The notes beneath the pieces were generated by a model, which was not told where the DNA came from, ran no database searches, and saw only the letters and a list, made by a program, of their open reading frames with translations. A DNA stretch of 64,000 nt from Gonatopus flavifemur (Eukaryota > Arthropoda > Insecta > Hymenoptera > Dryinidae): positions 8,246,001 to 8,310,000 of the forward strand of contig JAFFJZ010000007.1 in the NCBI GenBank assembly GCA_018340375.1, written 5' to 3'. Below are positions 1 to 10,826 of this stretch, piece after piece. Within the stretch, counting starts at the first letter, position 1. Each line of letters begins with the position of its first letter. Position numbers and translations under genes: made by a program.

Positions 1-213
1 ATGACGAATCCTTCCGCTAAATTAGCAAGAATTTTGCTGTTATAGAGAAAATCTTGCTCTTTCAGCAATCGCTCGCTGATCCAGCAATTTGGCGTTGTAT
101 GTATACAGACCTACAGACTGCCAGAAAATTCGCTTAAACAACAAATGTTGCGCTGCAACAGCAAAATTTTTGCTAATTCAGCAAAGCAGATTGTAAAAAA
201 TCGCTATTTCAGC
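1..213. mobile_element. AGCAAA-array miniature element, left part, split by a hAT insertion
   Basis: The sequence is a run of short motifs of the form GCTG-N3-CAGC followed by AAA or TTT. It matches, block for block, the full copy at 7996-8299, including the motif with the internal TATACAGAC and the end AGCAAAGCAGA. It stops at ATTTCAGC (206-213), where the hAT element starts, and resumes with the same ATTTCAGC at 2517. The left terminus lies outside the window. I see no coding capacity; the family is described by structure only. Confidence 0.7.
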
Positions 214-220
214 TAGTGTT

Positions 221-355
221 GCCGCGAGCTTCGAGCCGAGCTGGAGATTTTTTTTCGAGCTGAGCTCGGTCGAGCTTCGAGCTATAGCTCGAGCCGAACC
301 GAGCTGAGGTTTCATAGCTCGTCGAGCTGAGGTATCATAGCTCGTCAAGCTCTTG
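221..355. repeat. hAT left subterminal GAGCCGAGC/GAGCTCG array
   Basis: Short GC-rich repeats built from CGAGC and its inverse fill about 135 bp just inside the left hAT terminus, in sharp contrast to the AT-rich surroundings. Such subterminal repeat clusters are typical transposase-binding regions of hAT elements; the binding role here is inference. Confidence 0.75.
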
Positions 356-357
356 AT

Positions 358-612
358 TACACGGAAAAAAGAAAACAGCAATGGTTACTGTGAATCGCAG
401 TAATTCATTGAAAACAAATGAAAAATCAAACTCACGCCGTTCATTACTGCGCCTCCCAGTAACCGTTAATGTCCAAGCAGCATTGACGAATTTCACTGCA
501 GTACACATCACTGTGATCGCGCTAACCTCTATCATCCAAGCGTGTTTTCATTTGTTTTACAACTGATTGCTGTTATGGACAGTAACCAGTGCTGTTTTCT
601 TCTTTCCGTGTA
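358..612. mobile_element. TA-flanked miniature element, GGTTACTGTGAA family, copy 1
   Basis: The ends are TACACGGAAAAAAGAAAAC and its near-inverse, TTTTCTTCTTTCCGTGTA. The inverted repeat runs for about 33 bp with two mismatches, into the GGTTACTGT block. TA stands at both borders. Copies lie at 6652-6906 and 46308-46551. It is about 255 bp long with no coding capacity. TA borders suggest mobilisation by a Tc1/mariner-type transposase (inference). Confidence 0.8.
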
Positions 613-808
613 ACAATTGAAAAATTGTTATAGAGAACCATAAATCATTTTCATGTTTCGAATATATGTGTCCTTTCGTGTTGAGCAAAAAATTGGCTAC
701 AATAGATATTTTCAAAAAAATATATGTTGATTTCGACTACTTTGTGTTAACCGAAATGTGCTATTTTGGCATCCTTCATTTTAATTATCCTCAAATTATG
801 GAAAGCTA

Positions 809-1182
809 TACACGGAGAGAAAAAATTTGCTGACGCAGCAAATCGAGGTATTGTATATAAAATAGCAAAATTTTTTGCTGACCTAGCTGAAAATTTGCTA
901 TAACAGCAATCGTGTTAGCTACGACAGCAATTTTTTAGCTGTGGCAGAAAAAAATGTTTGCTCTGCCAGCAAATTTTCAGTATTATATACAGAATAGCAA
1001 ACCAATTTTGCTGAGATAGCAAACATTTTTTGCTGTCACAGCTAAAAATTCGCTGTCGCAGCTAACAAGATTGCTGGAACAGCAAATAGTTTGCTGTCGC
1101 AGCAAAAAATTTGCTGCTCTGGCAAAAGGAACCCAGCAAAAGTAGATTTCGCTGCCACAGCGAATTCCTTTTTCTCCGTGTA
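809..1182. mobile_element. AGCAAA-array miniature element, TA-flanked
   Basis: It is bounded by TACACGGAGAGAAAAAA and TTTTTCTCCGTGTA, with TA at each edge. The interior is an array of 11-bp dyads (GCTG-N3-CAGC) at a spacing near 20 bp, best seen between 1030 and 1135. A block reading CAGTATTATATACAGAATAG (979-998) is shared with the copies at 3357-3619, 20160-20335 and 31240-31740. The 'proteins' this region can encode are products of the array and are not genes. Confidence 0.8.
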
Positions 1183-1268
1183 CTATTGGCATCTTTGAGT
1201 TTATCCCAAACGAGCAGGAATCTATCGAAAATATGATCCATCGTATTTGAAACATTGTATTCAATTGC

Positions 1269-1527
1269 TACACGCAAAGAAGAGTTATCTTAAAAATGAC
1301 TACACTTTACAAAGAAGTAGGGAAGAAATCACATTGTGAGGAAATGTATTATATTTTGTCATTGAAATCGCTATACTTTCTGCTAATTGATAACAGGATT
1401 CTCTCATTCTCAACTAGGAAATGAGATGATTTCAATAAAAAAGCATGCTACATACCGTCACAATGTGATTTTGTCCCTACTTGACTGTATAGCGTGGTAA
1501 TACTTTAATTAATTTTCTCTGCGTGTA
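1269..1527. mobile_element. TA-flanked palindromic miniature element
   Basis: It starts TACACGCAAAGAAGAG and ends TTTTCTCTGCGTGTA. The inner blocks AGTAGGGAAGAAATCACATT and the inverse near 1461-1483 also pair, so the element folds back over most of its length. TA is at both edges. It lies inside the hAT element. Confidence 0.7.
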
Positions 1528-1601
1528 TGGTTTTGCAGGAAATATCATCCTGCACAAAACCTCATATCGCCTCAAAGCAGAATTTGGGTGGAGAATCGGT
1601 G

Positions 1602-1722
1602 GATGAACGGTTGCTCGTTGGAAAAGTGACATGGAGGTAACGAAGGAAAGTCCGCGTGAGGATCAAGGGCAGACTTTTCTTCGTTGCCTCCACGTTACAT
1701 CTCCGACGAGCAACCGTTCATC
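1602..1722. repeat. Hairpin, about 50-bp arms
   Basis: GATGAACGGTTGCTCG at 1602 pairs exactly with CGAGCAACCGTTCATC at 1707-1722, and pairing continues inward (GGAGGTAACGAAGGAAAGTC with GACTTTTCTTCGTTGCCTCC) with a few mismatches, leaving a short loop near 1660. It may be a small foldback element inside the hAT element; no target duplication is clear. Confidence 0.65.
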
Positions 1723-1799
1723 TGCTTTGCTTGTTTCATGAATGCAAAATCTACCCTAAAAGGACACGAGCTGAATAGATCGATTTTAGATTGATTCAT

Positions 1800-2050
1800 C
1801 CCAAGAGAACACGGAGTTCCAAAGAAGGTTCAATAGAGGTTCATTGTACGTAAGGCCATTTGATGGTCCACTGGACGTTCCCTGGACGTCAAAGTACGTA
1901 TAATGAACCTAAATTCCACCTAGAAGCTCTGTGTTTTCTTAGGGTTTGATAAATTCACATTCAACGAACGTTCATTAATTAAACCTTCAAATGTCCATAG
2001 CTTCATTGCACGTCTAATAAAGGTTTATCGAACGTTGGTGTTCTCTTGGG
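1800..2050. mobile_element. CCC/GGG-ended inverted-repeat element, target duplication unclear
   Basis: Ends are CCCAAGAGAACAC and GTGTTCTCTTGGG, a perfect 13-bp inverted repeat. A second, mismatched inverse of the left end lies internally at about 1929-1947, so the left 150 bp are themselves palindromic. Flanking dinucleotides are AT and GT, which do not match, so membership in the 2-bp-duplication group is likely but not shown here. Confidence 0.55.
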
Positions 2051-2373
2051 GTAAGAATGACTTTAATCACACATCATTTTGAACACAAATTTCTGCAACA
2101 TGTACAACATGGTGGAAAACAAGATGAAATAAACGTATAAAAATTAATGTTCACGAACGGAATGTGATATTTGGATTAAAAACTAGATACACAAAATTTT
2201 ATGAAATTTTCATGAGATCCAAGAAATTTGATGAATTTTGAGAGAAAAATTGTTTGCTCATGAAATTTCTTTTATTTCTCGTTGATGATATTTTACCATT
2301 CTGTGTGCTCAAATCATTGAATAAATACATTAAAAAAATGTAGCGGAGCACAAGTGTTGGTATTCCTTTGAAT

Positions 2374-2510
2374 TACGTTTCCAGCTCGATTCGGCTCGAG
2401 CCAGCTCGGAGCGAGCCGAGCTTTCACTCCATCGAGCCGAGCTCGAGCCGAGCTTTGATTTTAGAATGACGAGCCGAGCCGAGCCGATGTCCAAAGCTCG
2501 GCTCGCGGCA
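2374..2510. repeat. hAT right subterminal GAGCC array
   Basis: This is the GC-rich counterpart of the array at 221-355, in inverse orientation, ending at the right terminal inverted repeat. It contains many copies of GAGCCGAGC. Confidence 0.75.
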
Positions 2511-2516
2511 ACACTA

Positions 2517-2925
2517 ATTTCAGCGAGAATTTTCCTTTGCTTGTGAGCACAAGTATCGTGAACCAATTGGTAATATCCCATCAAATACAATGGAATTTCC
2601 AAACCAGGGATATCGCTTTGATGTAAATAAAATTGTCTATGTAGAATTATGGAAAGATGTCCAAAAAGTGATATGAAAGCGTACGTTTGTGCATGATCGC
2701 GCGCCTGAACACGCTGCATAAAACATTTCAATCTTATTGAAAAGATATTTATCCCGCATGGGAAAAATAATTCGTTATGATAGCTAGGAATTAGCTGTGG
2801 TATCCGCATTGTGTACTTTATACTTGGATAGCGAAAAATATTGCTGCAACAGCTGAATTTCAGCCACTATAGCCATCATTTTTATTGCCACAGCTGAAAG
2901 ATGGCTCCTATAGTCAATTTCCAGC
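2517..2925. mobile_element. Right remainder of the split AGCAAA element, plus an AGCTG-motif relic
   Basis: 2517-2545 continues the element broken by the hAT insertion: it reads TTTCAGCGAGAATTTTCC against TTTCAGCAAGAATCTTTC at the end of the 7996-8299 copy. 2546-2815 shows nothing recognisable. 2820-2925 is a degraded AGCTG/CAGCT motif run of the same general type. Confidence 0.5.
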
Positions 2926-3357
2926 TACACGTAGAAAAAAAAATAAATCAGTGAATGAGGAATATACTTGACGTGTGATGACAAATTGATGGGAAATATC
3001 AGTCATTTTAACCGAACAAAAAGTTTATCTTTACCAGCATCGAACATGATTATTCGTGATCACAAACCTTGCTAATCCCCCCGAAGCCATGCATTGTTCT
3101 TGAAAATGTGATGGTTTCCAATTGATATCAATCTCACCAATGGAGAATTTTTATTTACAAATCGCGTCATAAGAGATTACTGTTTTTCAACAGGAATTCT
3201 CACTGGTTTGAATTTTCAAACTCCGTTGATTGAAGAATGACTGTTTTCTCTCATCAATTTGAGATCTCATGCCAAGTATATGAAATCGTTACATCGAGTA
3301 TATCCCCCGACTGATGGGGAGACCAGTAATTTTCAATAATAAATTTCTCTCAGTGTA
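2926..3357. mobile_element. Possible TA-flanked miniature element between two AGC arrays
   Basis: TACACGTAGAAAAAAAA at the left and AATTTCTCTCAGTGTA at the right form an imperfect inverted repeat, with TA at both borders. The interior has partial self-complementarity but no clear long hairpin. The right border is shared with the next element. Confidence 0.4.
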
Positions 3358-3619
3358 GAATGGCAAATTTTTTTGCTAATCTAGCTAAAAATTCACTACC
3401 ACAGCTCACTGAATTGCTGAAAGAGCAACATGGTGAACTAAAACAGTAAAATTTCCGCTGAACTAGTAAAATTTTCAGTATTATATACAGAGTAGCAAAC
3501 AAATTTTGCTGGGAAAGCAAAAATTTTTCGCTGCCATAGCTAAAAAGTTTGCTGCTTCAGCAAAAGGTAACCAGCGTAATCAGGTTCCGCTGTCGTAGCG
3601 AATTCTCTAGCTTAGTGTA
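3357..3619. mobile_element. AGCAAA-array miniature element, degraded
   Basis: It contains the family-specific block CAGTATTATATACAGAGTAG and the sequence of dyad motifs seen in 809-1182, in the same orientation. The right end reads CTTAGTGTA, a decayed CTCCGTGTA terminus. Confidence 0.65.
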
Positions 3620-5024
3620 TGTTTCAAAAAGTACTATCATCTGTTGAGGATCAGTGCCAGTCTGTGACGGATAAAATCATTGACCTTAATATACCGTCAA
3701 AACCATCATAATTTCTTTTAGAAATTCATCTAATGTTGGTACTTTTAGAGATGCATTTAAGTAGATGCCTTCATCTGTCTTTATCTGTGAAAAGCGCTGA
3801 TCTTCGTCAAATTACGGGACTTTTTAACACATTTGTTTTCTCCGTGCATCCAAATATCAATAACATCATTTTTTTTACGTGCGGACCCCCAAATATCATA
3901 AAATGCATATCAGTAATTTTAACTCCTCCATATAAAAATAAAGAACATTATTAAAAGAGAAAGAAATTCGTACGCGAACGAAAAAAGCTTTCCTCTCGAA
4001 TCACGGGATAACTTCGCATTTCTTTTCTCAACGAGACAAAATAACGATGATGAGATCATGATGGAGTGCAATCGTCCGTTCCGAATGAAAGTATACCATG
4101 AAAATTTGGACTACGAATTTTTAGCGGCTCCGCATACAAAATTATATGTGTCCATTTATCTGTGAGCGTGTTGGAATTTATATGCATGAGCGATTAAATG
4201 CAGAACTATAACATTGAAACAGTAATTCCACGCTGCCAGTGTTGTTACAGCGGAAATTCGAATTTTATTCAAGATTGAGTTGCGATTACTTTCCCACCCA
4301 AAGTCAGCAATAAAATTCAACTCTACCGTGTGCACCCATAATTATGAAGAAGAGGGTAGAGGTATTTTATCTCACCTAGAAAATCACCCGCTGCGATTTT
4401 CCTGGAGAATTAAAATATGTCCATTTCTTTTCGGTATATCGTAACAAGTGAGGATTTCGTCATGGATTTTCTCATCCTCTTTTGAATTCAAGACAACTTT
4501 GTTCATATCGTTCGAACTTTAAACGATTGCATTTTCATTCGCTGTGTTTTTTTTCTTTTTAGAGCATAAATCAACGTTTTATCTACGTGGATCTATGATT
4601 TACAGAGATTCTTTCCACGTCAGTTTATATTTTATTTCTCTCTATGAATTGTGTATGAACTATTGATAAATTCTCCATCTTTCCTCGAATCTTATCGATT
4701 TGAAAACCACCTATTTAGAATATCCAGAATTGACGGGAACATTGAATTTCACAGTATATAAACAAAGTGGTGGAGAATGGAGGCATCGTATTCATGAACC
4801 ATATTATCAGTATTCCAGCTCACATATTGCGAGAGGGTAATTGGAAGTTGTAGTCATACTCCCAATAAATTAGGAGATTATAATATTTGATATTTCAGCC
4901 GATAAACTGAATAGAATAAGACCGTGGGGATGAAGAAATTGATAATAACAGAATTATATTCGGCTCGGTATGCTCATCGATGCGTATATGGAAAGTCAAA
5001 TACAAAATACAAAAACGCTTTATA
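3620..5024. other. No gene seen; AT-rich unique sequence
   Basis: There is no coding pattern or clear repeat. At 3838-3895 a CTCCGTGCATCCAAATATCA stretch resembles the sequence right of the element at 23571-23777 (23768-23815), so a relic of the same arrangement may be present. Confidence 0.5.
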
Positions 5025-5450
5025 TGCACGGAGAAAAATCCAGATCGAAAATATAATAACCTTGATAGAAAATTGAAGAATATTTCTTGAAATTTGAGAA
5101 TACTTCTTGAATTCGTAATAAAGATAAAACGGTTCACATTTCTGTTGAATATTTTACTTGAGAAAGAATGAAAAATTGTCAATACGTCGAATTTTCTAAA
5201 ACTCGCGTATGAAATTTTACGAAGTCAGCAACAAAATTTCTGAATTTTATTATTCACTGTTTGAAATTGCATGCGCGACTTTTGGAAAGTTGATATTTTC
5301 TTCCATTGTTTGTCAAGTATTGATAATTTCCCATTCTTTTTCAAGTGAAATTCAACAGGAATGTTAATTGTTTCATCTTCATTACAGATATAAGAGATAT
5401 TCTGCAATTTTCTATTAAAGATTACTATATTCTGCATTTTCCTCCGTGTG
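5025..5450. mobile_element. Palindromic miniature element with about 100-bp inverted arms
   Basis: The left arm starts TGCACGGAGAAAAAT and the right arm ends TTTTCCTCCGTGTG. Reversed, the right arm follows the left arm block by block (AATATARTAA, ATAGAAAATTG, AGAATAT, then ATTCCTGTTGAAT against TTTCTGTTGAAT) for about 125 bp with indels. It is an older copy; the terminal dinucleotides are TG rather than TA. Confidence 0.65.
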
Positions 5451-6210
5451 GAACAGAAAATGTAATAAACATCAGTATGAGATTCATCGGAATTCTCAGT
5501 GTTTTTAGTATTCAATTGATGCAAAGGATCGTGAAATATTCAACAAAGACTACTGGTATGTGGGAAAATGTGACTCCCGATTGAACTCCTTGCGATAACT
5601 CTTTATCATTTATTCAAAACTATATCACGATAATTCCTTTCGGTATTCCACAAAATAATTTCAACAAAACCTATCAAAGTTCACAGATCTATCTCCTCAT
5701 ACAAACATAGATCAAAGTAACAATAATCACCCCGAAAAATGTACATCACCGACTCTTCTTGATCGAAATCGAATGGTCGATCAAATTCACATTCACTGAC
5801 TGGATAATTAATTGATCAATTCACCGAATTACGATTGCTCAAAATTCAAACGATTTCCAACGTTTCGATGAAAATTTCATTGTCAGTTTGTATATTATCT
5901 CGATGATATTGGTAATCTTTCAAACGTTTGATGCGATTGACAATGAATTTCATTCCCAATATTCAATTTTTTTTTTATCTTTGAAAATTCTCCAGCCTGA
6001 ATGTAATTGCAATTTCAACGGGAACCTTCAATCGTCATTGTATGCTGTCATTCATCGTATCCCATCATCTTTTTGTAACGAGAAGGAATTTGAAAAATGA
6101 ATCAACTGGAGAACGAGTATTGACACTTCGAAACTCCGATCCTGATCAATTGATACTCAGATAACGTCGAAAGTCTTCTGGACGTTTCAGCAACGTAACC
6201 TAAGTTCTGT
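5451..6210. other. No gene seen
   Basis: AT-rich unique sequence with no repeat, coding signal or inverted structure that I can support. Confidence 0.5.
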
Positions 6211-6318
6211 CCCTACAAACAATGATTACTGGCGTTTCAATGGGCCGTTGATGGTCCGGCAATGCCGTTGAAGAGCCGTCACTGGCCCTTTGAAACACCA
6301 GCAGTCGTGTTTGCTGGG
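6211..6318. mobile_element. CCC/GGG element with GT duplication
   Basis: It starts CCCTACAAACAATGATTACT and ends with the approximate inverse, GTGTTTGCTGGG. Inner blocks CTGGCGTTTCAATGGGCC and GGCCCTTTGAAACACCAG pair with few mismatches, so the 108-bp element is one hairpin. GT stands directly before (6209-6210) and after it (6319-6320). Confidence 0.7.
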
Positions 6319-6651
6319 GTGCGTCTTGGTCTCCGGGGAGTAGGTTTTGATATGTTCAGAGAACCTTCATTTTTAGTGCATCCGAATACGTTCCCGGTAC
6401 GTTCTTTTCATCTGACACGGAAAGTTCATATTAGGTGTTCCAAACGTAAGGTAACTGACCCCATTAGTGAACATTTAAGAACACAAGCACCCTAAATATA
6501 AATTATTTCATGAATAATTTCTTTAAAATGAATTTCCACAAGTCAATGAGGTAGATTGAGCATTTCAATTTTCTCTTACCGTGATTTTTTATTCATTTTC
6601 TAAGTGATAACAATAAAAATAATGAAATTAATGAAATGTTAACAATACCCC

Positions 6652-6906
6652 CACACGGACAAAAGAAAAGAGCAACGGTTACTGTGAACCGCAGTAATTC
6701 ATTGAAAAATAATGAAAAATCAAATCCACGCCGCTCATTACTGCGTCTCCCAGTAACCATTAATGTCCAAGCAGCATTGACGAATTTAACTGCAGTCCAC
6801 ATCACTGTGATCGCGCTAACCTCTATCATCCAAGCGTGTTTTCATTTGTTTTTCAACTGATTGCTGTTATGGACAGTAACCAGTGCTGTTTTCTTCTTTC
6901 CGTGCA
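6652..6906. mobile_element. GGTTACTGTGAA-family miniature element, copy 2
   Basis: It is collinear with 358-612 at high identity by eye. The ends are ACACGGACAAAAGAAAAG and TTTTCTTCTTTCCGTG; the terminal TA has decayed on both sides. Confidence 0.8.
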
Positions 6907-6968
6907 TTAGTAAACGGGTCGCATGAATTAGTGAACGCTGATTGACCCCATTACTGAACGCGTAGAAT

Positions 6969-7287
6969 CTGAGGCTGCTCAGATGAGTTATTATCACTTT
7001 CCTGATGATATTCGAAATATATTCTGTGCACATTCTAATGAGACCTTTTCATAGGTGCTATGCATATTCATCGAACGTATGTAATCGAATATATGACGGG
7101 ACGTCAGTCGAACGTCGATTGAATGAATATCGTACATTTCAAATGTACTATGTACGTTCTGAGTATATTTAAAACAGTCCCATTCGTATATTCTATGAAC
7201 TTTCATGATATGTTCTTCGCATCTTATTCTCGAATTCTACCAACGTTTTGATTTCATATATACTTTGAACTTCTGTTGCTGCTTGAG
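6969..7287 (-). mobile_element. CAGCAACAGAA element, decayed copy
   Basis: Read on the minus strand it is collinear with 25120-25437: the blocks GAACGTCGATT, AGTATATTTAAAACAGT, GGTGCTATGCATATT and GCACATTC occur in the same order. The right end reads CTGTTGCTGCTTGAG, one base from the intact terminus. The left end is more decayed and the flanking dinucleotides (AT, TT) no longer match. Confidence 0.65.
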
Positions 7288-7995
7288 TTACTTTGGCAAA
7301 AAAAATTGTGAATTTCAAGTAGAGTTTATAATTTTACATGTTTATTCCAATCCTTGGAGAAATTTATAGATTGATTGAAAAATTATGCGCATTATGAGAA
7401 TTCATGAAAAAATTTTCCTAGAGTAGATACCCATGATATGAATTGTTACGTTTATTCGTTCAGTAATAGATTCACCGATCATTTTCGTGTGTGTATTTCT
7501 GAACGCGCAATTTTCTGGGTTAGCGACTGACAGTTATTGAAAATAACCCCATATGATCTTAATTTGAATGATATCAATAGATTGGATACATAAAATAGCT
7601 CAATGGTCGCATTATTACTATGAAAATGCACAATTGAAAAAATGTCCATTCTTAACTCACCTTGTAAGATTCACGAAGGCAAAGCTCGTTGTGACACTCG
7701 GCATGAATCTTTATTTATTTCATGAATTACATTTTTCTTCCTCCCATTTGTTTTCGCATTAATCACGAACAATAATGTTTGAAGATTGGAATAATCTTCA
7801 CAGCACGTAATAGGTAAACACTTCTTGTTCGTCAAAGAGGTTTTATTATCTCGAGGTTCACTAAAGGGGTCGCGTTCGCTAATGGGGTCAGTCACCTTAC
7901 TTTAATGAAAACTAACCTTTACAAACTTGTGTGTAGCATCGCATAACATCATTGATATCTTTATTGAACACGTTCCCAAAACGGCGCTTGGTGGA
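7288..7995. other. No gene seen
   Basis: AT-rich sequence; the right copy of the GACCCCATTAGCGAAC block (7876-7905) lies here. Nothing else is recognised. Confidence 0.45.
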
Positions 7996-8299
7996 CACAC
8001 TCGGAGAAAAAAAGTTGCTGCAACAGCAAACTTCGAAAATTCGCTTTGCTGATATGGCAAAGCTTGTTGCTGAATTAGCAAAAAATTTGCTATTACAGCG
8101 AATATCTTGCTCTTTTAACAAGCGCTTGCCATTTAGCAATCCGGAATTGTAGATATACAGACCGCTAGAAAATTCTGCTGAATGAGCAAATATCTTGCTA
8201 AAGTAGCAATATTTTTGCTGTAACGGCAACCGTTTTGCTAATTTAGCAAAGCAGAATTTTCGGAATCGCTTTTTCAGCAAGAATCTTTCTCTGCGTGCA
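7996..8299. mobile_element. AGCAAA-array miniature element, full-length copy
   Basis: It runs from ACACTCGGAGAAAAAAAG to TCTTTCTCTGCGTGCA. The interior is an array of GCTG/CAGC dyads. It serves as the reference for the split copy at 1-213 plus 2517-2545. Long open frames here on both strands are an artefact of the repeat. Confidence 0.75.
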
Positions 8300-10420
8300 T
8301 GTATAGGACATTACCGAACATTTGTATATCCCTGGGACATACATGCGACGTTCCTAGAACGTCCTGGAATCTCATTTGAACGTTCTCTGTGTGAGCAAGT
8401 ACATTTTGTGAGTGTTTAGAAAACCTCCCGATGCTATCTGGGTGGATAGTTAATAGAGAATGTCTGGCTCGATTACAGGTTATGGACCATAATTTTTATA
8501 GAGTTTATGTACAACATGTATATTATTCATACGTATGTTAAGAATTTATGCAAAATCCAATATAATATATCGCCCTACAATCCATTAATTAACCCCTCAT
8601 GAAAAATCGACGCATTTTCCCGGACATTCAACGCTAGATGTACACATTTCTCAAAACAACAGCTCTCGCATAATGAATTCCCGTCGACGAATAACAATGA
8701 AGTATCGGAAAAAAATTCACAAATCGATCGAGAGGGAAGAGTCCAGATTCGAATAAACAAACTATAGGATCGGCGATTGGAATACTGGAATTCCGTTCGC
8801 CGCTCGTTCACGACGCAAGTTTTGAAATACAAAGGGAAAGAGAGCAGGAGTTTGAACTTGATTAGCGCGGACGCGTGGCCAAATTACATGGGCGCTAATT
8901 GACGAATGGGCCACCACACCAATCAGCCAATCACCCTGACCAATTATTTTAAGTGAGCGGGCAGTTTTGGTTGAACCTGTCGTTATCGCATGTTTGTGTA
9001 TTTAGACGCGTGTAAATACATAAATATATGTACATATATATATATATATATATATATGTATCGCGTGTACACACTTGGAGCAGCAGAGAACGTGAGGTAA
9101 TCGAGCTTTCAGTTAATGAGCTCCATATATGGTATTTTAAATGAATTGAAAAGAGTTTATATTTATTCAGCGAGGTTGAATTACACCGTCAACTGCTACT
9201 AACAGTATTTGCCCTACCAATACTTGGATCAATGTTTTTATTTCCTCTATCCAGCAAATAATTTATCTGGCATCCGTTTTCATTGCTACGGAAAATTCAA
9301 GCCTTCTACCGCGTCGAGCCACTACCGTCCCTCCATTATGTTCTTTTCTTTCTCCCGATTCTCCGCGTCCTGTGCAGCCATAAGTGGAAGCCGTCCGGTG
9401 TCGTCAGACTGATGCAATTAATTTTCTTCGTGTCTCGTGGTTCTCACAATGATGAGTCTCCATCAGTTATAGAACGGGAGAAAGGCCAGTATATACGGGA
9501 ACAATAACGACAACGTACAAGTTCGTGGGAGATTTTTCTAGATATATGATTGGGTAGCATTTCGATGGATGAATGATGGTTTTAGAAATTGTTTCGAAAG
9601 TGCACTAGGGTTTCTCTGAGCGCAGAGCTGTATAATGCACCGGGAGGAAGGTACAGAATTTCTTCTCTCTTTCGTGGTCGGTGCAATACTGTGGAACGTT
9701 AATTTTTATTACTAACCCCTTTTTTTTCTTTATTTTCATTCGCTCGGTACACTTTCCAACGCTGTTACGGACAATAATAATTACTCCCTTGTGCAATGAT
9801 AATGATATCTAATGAAATAGCCGCTGTATTTTCTGTATGCACGGTCTATAGCGGAGAATGGATTTCACTGTTCCAAGCACAGAAAAGAGAGGTGGACATC
9901 ATTCACACGTTCATTTGCATCTTCTTCTTGTGTCAGAGCTTGAATGAAAGTAAGGGTATACAAAAATTGTATTCCTCTCTGATTTATAAGTTCATATTAT
10001 TCTTATATGATTGGCGTCGAGATGCTGTTGCGTCTTTCGATCCGTTCCGAATAGAAAGGAACTACTCCGAAGTCTATGATCATAGTATTAGGAATCCATT
10101 TTCGAAAATTGATTGTTCTTTTTCTTGCTTTAGAATTCGTTTTGGAAATGGAAATTGCCGTACTACACATTTCAAAGAAAAGTGATGGAATAAATAATCT
10201 CTCACATGTTCGAATTTACAATGAAAATCTGGTTTTGTTCACTAAAAAAGGAATCGGCATTTGCTAATGGTGCAGGGGGAGGAATCTATTCAACCATAAG
10301 CTACATCAAGTGCATGGAATAAAAGATTGTTTATTTATCAACGTTCCCATCTTGACGGAGTGTTAAAAATATTCAAATAATGCATGATTTACGAATAAAA
10401 CGTTTTGGTTGAAATAGGGG
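8300..10420. other. No gene seen; one TA microsatellite
   Basis: Mostly unique AT-rich DNA. Short palindromic fragments at 8300-8400 (GACATACATGCGACGTTCCT) suggest an old miniature element. Open frames of up to 129 codons near 9.8-10.2 kb have no recognisable domain, and overlapping frames of similar length argue against a gene. Confidence 0.45.
9034..9057. repeat. (TA)n microsatellite
   Basis: About 12 consecutive TA units, with TGTACA-type flanks. Confidence 0.9.
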
Positions 10421-10826
10421 CCCGGGAAAAAAAATCCCCTATATGGACCCATATATGGATTCATATATGCATTTATATATGAGCATATATGAATTTTGGC
10501 CATATATGTTCATATATGAAATTGGGGAATCTATCAGCATTGATCTCACTTCTCTCTCCTTTGGTTTTTCATCACATTCCATGTAAAATTGTGACATTTT
10601 TTTGTCCATGTATGGATGTATATGATAATGTATGATTGAATATGATCACATATGCCATATACAGTCTCATTCATACATGATCATATATGGCCAAAATCCA
10701 TATATGCTCATATATGATGTCATATGTTTATATATGTCCATATGTATTTCGTATATGATCATATATGATTCATATATGATTCATATACGCTCATATACGA
10801 CCATATATGAATTATTTTTTCCCGGG
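10421..10826. mobile_element. CATATATG-array element with CCCGGGAAAAAA ends, copy 1
   Basis: The ends are CCCGGGAAAAAA and TTTTTTCCCGGG, a perfect 12-bp inverted repeat. Between them lie two arrays of CATATATG/TCATATATGA motifs around a non-repetitive core (10510-10600). Flanking dinucleotides are GG and GT, so no clean duplication is shown. The inverted copy at 13842-14162 is almost identical over its length. Tyr-Met-Ile-rich open frames are read-through of the array. Confidence 0.8.

Larger units (their letters stand above)
214..2516. mobile_element. Non-autonomous hAT-like transposon carrying nested miniature elements
   Basis: The element begins TAGTGTTGCCGCGAGC and ends with its exact 16-bp inverse, GCTCGCGGCAACACTA. 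It is flanked by an exact 8-bp direct repeat, ATTTCAGC (206-213 and 2517-2524). An 8-bp duplication plus a YAGTG terminus is the hallmark of the hAT superfamily. Both subterminal regions are GC-rich arrays of GAGCC/GAGCTCG. No transposase is visible, so it would have needed a partner. Four other structures lie inside it: 358-612, 809-1182, 1269-1527 and 1800-2050, plus a hairpin at 1602-1722. Without them the native element is roughly 1 kb. Confidence 0.88.
6440..7905. mobile_element. Possible element bounded by inverted GACCCCATTAGTGAAC blocks
   Basis: GTAAGGTAACTGACCCCATT at about 6448 is repeated in inverse form at 7879-7905, followed on both sides by a GTGAAC/GCGAAC block. A third, partial copy (TGATTGACCCCATTACTGAACG) sits near 6932-6953. 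Two other elements lie between (6652-6906 and 6969-7287). The outer borders and a target duplication could not be defined. Confidence 0.35.

Noticed and set aside
2330..2809. 159-codon open frame, minus strand
   Set aside because: It runs across the GAGCC array and the hAT border, joining unrelated sequences; not a gene.
9796..10185. 129-codon open frame, plus strand
   Set aside because: No domain, and frames of this length are expected by chance in 64 kb on six frames. Overlapping frames and low-complexity composition argue against a gene.
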